A stretch of DNA of 64,000 nt from Undaria pinnatifida (Eukaryota > Sar > Phaeophyceae > Laminariales > Alariaceae): contig JABAKD010000011.1 in assembly GCA_012845835.1 (NCBI GenBank), positions 8,618,381 to 8,682,380 of the forward strand. The letters are read 5' to 3'. Below are positions 61,801-64,000 of the stretch, in pieces. A program made the translations under genes and the position numbers. Position 1 is the first letter of the stretch, and each line of letters starts with the position of its first letter. The notes under the pieces are model-generated. The model did no database searches. It was not told the origin of the DNA and was given only the letters and a program-made list of their open reading frames with translations.

Positions 61801-63721
61801 GCAGGCCTGGGCGCAGGCACGGGCGTTGGCGTGGGTGTGAGCGACACCGGACCAGGGCATGAGGGCGCGAGGGGGGGTGGAGGAGGTGGTAGAAGGCGCG
61901 GTGGAGAAACGGTCCTCGCGAGCAGCTGGGGCTCGTCAGCGTCGATGGGACGCATGGGAATGGAAGCGGGCGCGGCTGCTGCTGCTGGCACGAGCTACCG
62001 GCGGTCCGCCCGGCCTTTGGAGAGGTCGAGGGGGGAGTCTCTCCAGCGGAGCTTAGAAGAGGCGATGGAGGTAAGGGAGTATGTTTTTGGGCGCTGTGTA
62101 TTGCAGGTTAAGTCGGGTGCTGTGTAATGCAGGTTTGGCTTTCGCTGGACTTGCACGGCGAAGAGGACGAGGCAGACAGCAGTCGAGATGAAGAGAGTTG
62201 GGTCGAGAGAGATAGTTAGAGAACGAACGGGAGCGATAAAGAGGGAGAGAGGTAGAGGGAGAGGTGTTAATTATTTGGACCTGCGCCCCCGCTCCTGTCT
62301 GCTATCGCGCTCTAAATGTCATTTTCCCTATCATGGTTGAGCAGGAGAAAAGTGCCTTGGTGGCGGAGAGGACTTGGCTCCTGGAAGAGCTGCAGCGCGC
62401 GCGTGAGGTGGGTTTTCGGGAGAATCAAGAGGCATTTTTCATTTGTTTCGCTTGGTTTGGCTTGGTTTGGTTTGGTTTGGTTGGGTTGGGTTCGGATTAG
62501 TTTCGGGCCGTTTAGTTTGGTTGGCGTCGCTCCGTGTAGTTTCGTGTCGTGCCGTCACGTTGTTACGTTTTCGATACGTTTCGTTCTTAATGCACTTACT
62601 CTATCATTTTTGTGGTCGCACTATCGGGGTCTCAAAAATGTTGATATCGTGGGTAAAGGGGTAACAGCTTGTGCACACGTCTCTGCAAACGTTACTAAAA
62701 CCCTCTGTGACAGGCGACGTTGGAGCGAGACGGAGCCCTCGCGGGGAACGAGGTCCGGGTCGACGTGCTGAGAATGGAAGTCGGTGCGTTGGAGGGAGAG
62801 CTGCGCCGTGCGCGGCAGGAGCTGGGGGCGTGCGAGGCCGGGCGTCGGGAGGTGTGCATTGGGTATACGGTACAGGGTATAGGGCGGGACAAGGTGGAGG
62901 TCTGCGAAGAGCCGCGGTGTTATTGGAGCGTTTGAGATTTCCTGTTTGTGTTGGGTCGGAAAACATGTACTCGGAGTATTAATAGTATTCAAACCGGTGA
63001 ACGTCATAACCCAAGGACAACTAACCCACAAAAAGTTACTTTAGAAAATAACATAAAATGGTAAGTAGAAATATTTCTGACCTAATTTTGCGCTGTTTTT
63101 TTTGTGGATTGGGTTGGCCTTGGATTGAGACGTGCGATAGCTTCAATAGTAGTATTATGTGTTTTCTTGCCCAATCCCACATCCTACCCAACCGAAGTTG
63201 GTATCTAACAAGCACCCTACTGTTATTGCTGCTGCTGCTGCTTTTGTTGTTGCTGTGATTGTTGCTGTCATGGTTATTGCCGTTTATTTGTTGAAGTTGC
63301 TGTCGTGCAACCCCCACCCCACTCCACCCACAACCCCGCCACCACCCCGACCCTAACCCCCGCCGCTCTAACCCCTCCCCTGCTACAGCTGAACGACGCC
63401 GCCGAGCGAGACCTCGCCAGGAAAGACCGGGAGACCGCGGACATATCCTCGGCGCTGCGGCGGGAGCGCGCCGCCCGCGAACGTGACGCGGAATCGGCAG
63501 CGAAAGCGGCCGACAAGGCCGCGGCGAAGGCGGCCACGGAAGCAGCCGCGGGTCGGGCGGCGACGGCAGCGGCGGCCGAAGCCAGGCGACGGGCCGACGT
63601 GGCCGAGGCACGCGCGAGGGAGGCGGAGCAGAGGAGGGCGGCGGAGGCCGAGGCAGCTGCGGAGGCGGCGGTGGAGGCGGCAGCGGCGGCGCGGAGGGGG
63701 CGGGAAAGGAGGGAGCTAGAG
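58821..63721 (+). CDS. PDZ-domain and coiled-coil protein, 5' part (runs off window)
   Basis: Exons 58821-59797, 60954-62070, 62345-62407, 62714-62851 and 63389-63721 join in phase. Exon 1 begins MDRTPPRSPLRDRSNDE, continues through Ala-, Gln-, Asn- and Thr-rich low complexity and ends in a PDZ half (SLGLELEPV, GCRVFRVTPEGQAARHG, HPGDALVVLDG). Exon 2 completes the PDZ fold (VDVLAEPFDAITQALLQRQG) and then becomes Gly/Ser/Arg-rich. The later exons are heptad-rich helix (EKSALVAERTWLLEELQRARE, then Ala/Arg/Glu-rich repeats) typical of long coiled coils. The donor at 63722 shows that the gene continues past the window. It is probably a scaffold protein. Part of exon 2 (about 61.2-61.7 kb) is open in another frame too, so an extra intron there is possible. 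Confidence 0.7.
60028..60090. repeat. CTG/CCG trinucleotide repeat
   Basis: GCTGCTGCTGCTGCTGCTGC followed by seven CCG units, inside the intron that splits the PDZ domain. Confidence 0.85.
60245..60440 (+). repeat. GGCGGT-rich dispersed repeat, copy 2
   Basis: CGGCGGTCTGAGTAAGGCGG, CATAAGGCGGTCC, CTTGGCGCGACTGG and ATAAGGCGGTTATGTTGCTC occur in the same order as copy 1. It lies in the intron that splits the PDZ domain. Confidence 0.6.
60690..60930. repeat. ~60-bp tandem repeat, about four units
   Basis: Units contain TTAGTTGTCTGATGATGTGC, GTGTTTGTTTC and TTCGCTGTGTGCT variants. The array fills the intron up to the acceptor of the PDZ-gene exon 2. Confidence 0.7.
63030..63215 (+). repeat. 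Dispersed ~185-bp repeat, copy 2
   Basis: GTGGATTGGGTTGGCCTTGG, ATTGAGACGTGCGAT, CATCCTACCCAACCGAAGTT and GGTATC, collinear with the copy at 12985-13175. It lies in a PDZ-gene intron. Confidence 0.5.
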
Positions 63722-63770
63722 GTGACAACGTCGTTGGGGGAGGCGGGAGGGGGCGGGGGGGGGGGGGCTG

Positions 63771-63880
63771 ATTTCATGCATAGCCGTAGTCGTAAGACCA
63801 TAGACCCTCGCATCCATTCAAGACCAGGCGGACATCGCGTGCACCAAGCACGAAGCGCCGTGAAATGTACGGCGGGTCGC
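63771..63880 (+). repeat. Dispersed repeat 'CATAGACCCTCGCA', copy 2
   Basis: TTCATGCATAGCCGTAGTCG followed by TAAGACCATAGACCCTCGCA. It matches copy 1 with few differences over about 40 bases, then diverges. It lies in the intron after the last seen PDZ-gene exon. Confidence 0.6.
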
Positions 63881-64000
63881 ATGAAGGGTGAGCAGGGGGT
63901 GGCAGGAGAAGCGGGACAGACATACAACCGAGCTGCATGAGCAGGCACCGATTTCGTCGGCCTGATTTACAGACAAGGCCACGACGAGATACACCTTGCA

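Noticed and set aside
61114-61991. Long Arg/Pro-rich minus-strand frames
   Set aside because: Antisense shadows of the GC-rich PDZ-gene exon 2.
63036-63948. Pro-rich and Ala-rich minus-strand frames of 224-230 codons
   Set aside because: Antisense of the Ala/Arg/Glu coiled-coil exon, which has clean splice borders on the plus strand.
1-64000. CRISPR array, prokaryotic operons or provirus
   Set aside because: No regularly spaced identical repeats with unique spacers, no ribosome-binding-site-led gene clusters and no recognisable viral structural or replication genes. All supported genes have eukaryotic gene structure.

Overview
This window looks like nuclear DNA of a stramenopile, most likely a brown alga such as Ectocarpus. 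That is an inference from three things: GC-rich exons split by long introns, many simple repeats, and protein types (a flagellar/ciliary XRP2 homologue and a stramenopile-style multidomain myosin). There is no prokaryotic gene organisation, no operon and no CRISPR array. Gene models were built by joining open blocks whose splice sites and codon phases agree. Transcript support was not available.

Layout. 1-9.7 kb is repeat-rich. It holds a terminal-inverted-repeat element with telomere-like sequence inside it, a small membrane-protein ORF (minus), a single-exon coiled-coil basic protein (2030-3223, plus) and a possible Ser/Pro-rich gene with an apparent frameshift (6983-8068, plus). 9.7-20.7 kb is an XRP2/RP2-like gene on the plus strand. 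It has a Met-Gly N-terminus, a TBCC domain and a C-terminal NDPK-like part; its middle linker exons are not resolved. 20.7-27.6 kb is mostly repeats, with two isolated exon-like blocks.

27.7-57.9 kb is one large minus-strand gene. I reconstruct 36 exons that keep phase from start to stop, giving about 1,966 codons. The product is an unconventional myosin: Q-rich N-terminus, motor, about seven IQ motifs, ankyrin repeats, a PH domain split by a long insert, a second ankyrin block and a C2-like C-terminus. Two introns use GC-AG borders, and one phase-neutral 66-nt candidate exon carries an in-frame TAG.

58.8 kb to the window end is a divergently transcribed plus-strand gene. It encodes a low-complexity N-terminus, a PDZ domain split by an intron, and a long coiled coil that runs off the window.

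The introns are rich in short transposon derivatives: a 1.15-kb TA-flanked mariner/pogo-like element inserted inside another dispersed repeat, a ~90-bp TTAA-flanked palindromic MITE family, a GGCGGT-rich family and several others. The products suggest cytoskeletal and membrane functions (tubulin/small-GTPase trafficking, actin motor, PDZ scaffold), but nothing in the sequence shows that they work together.
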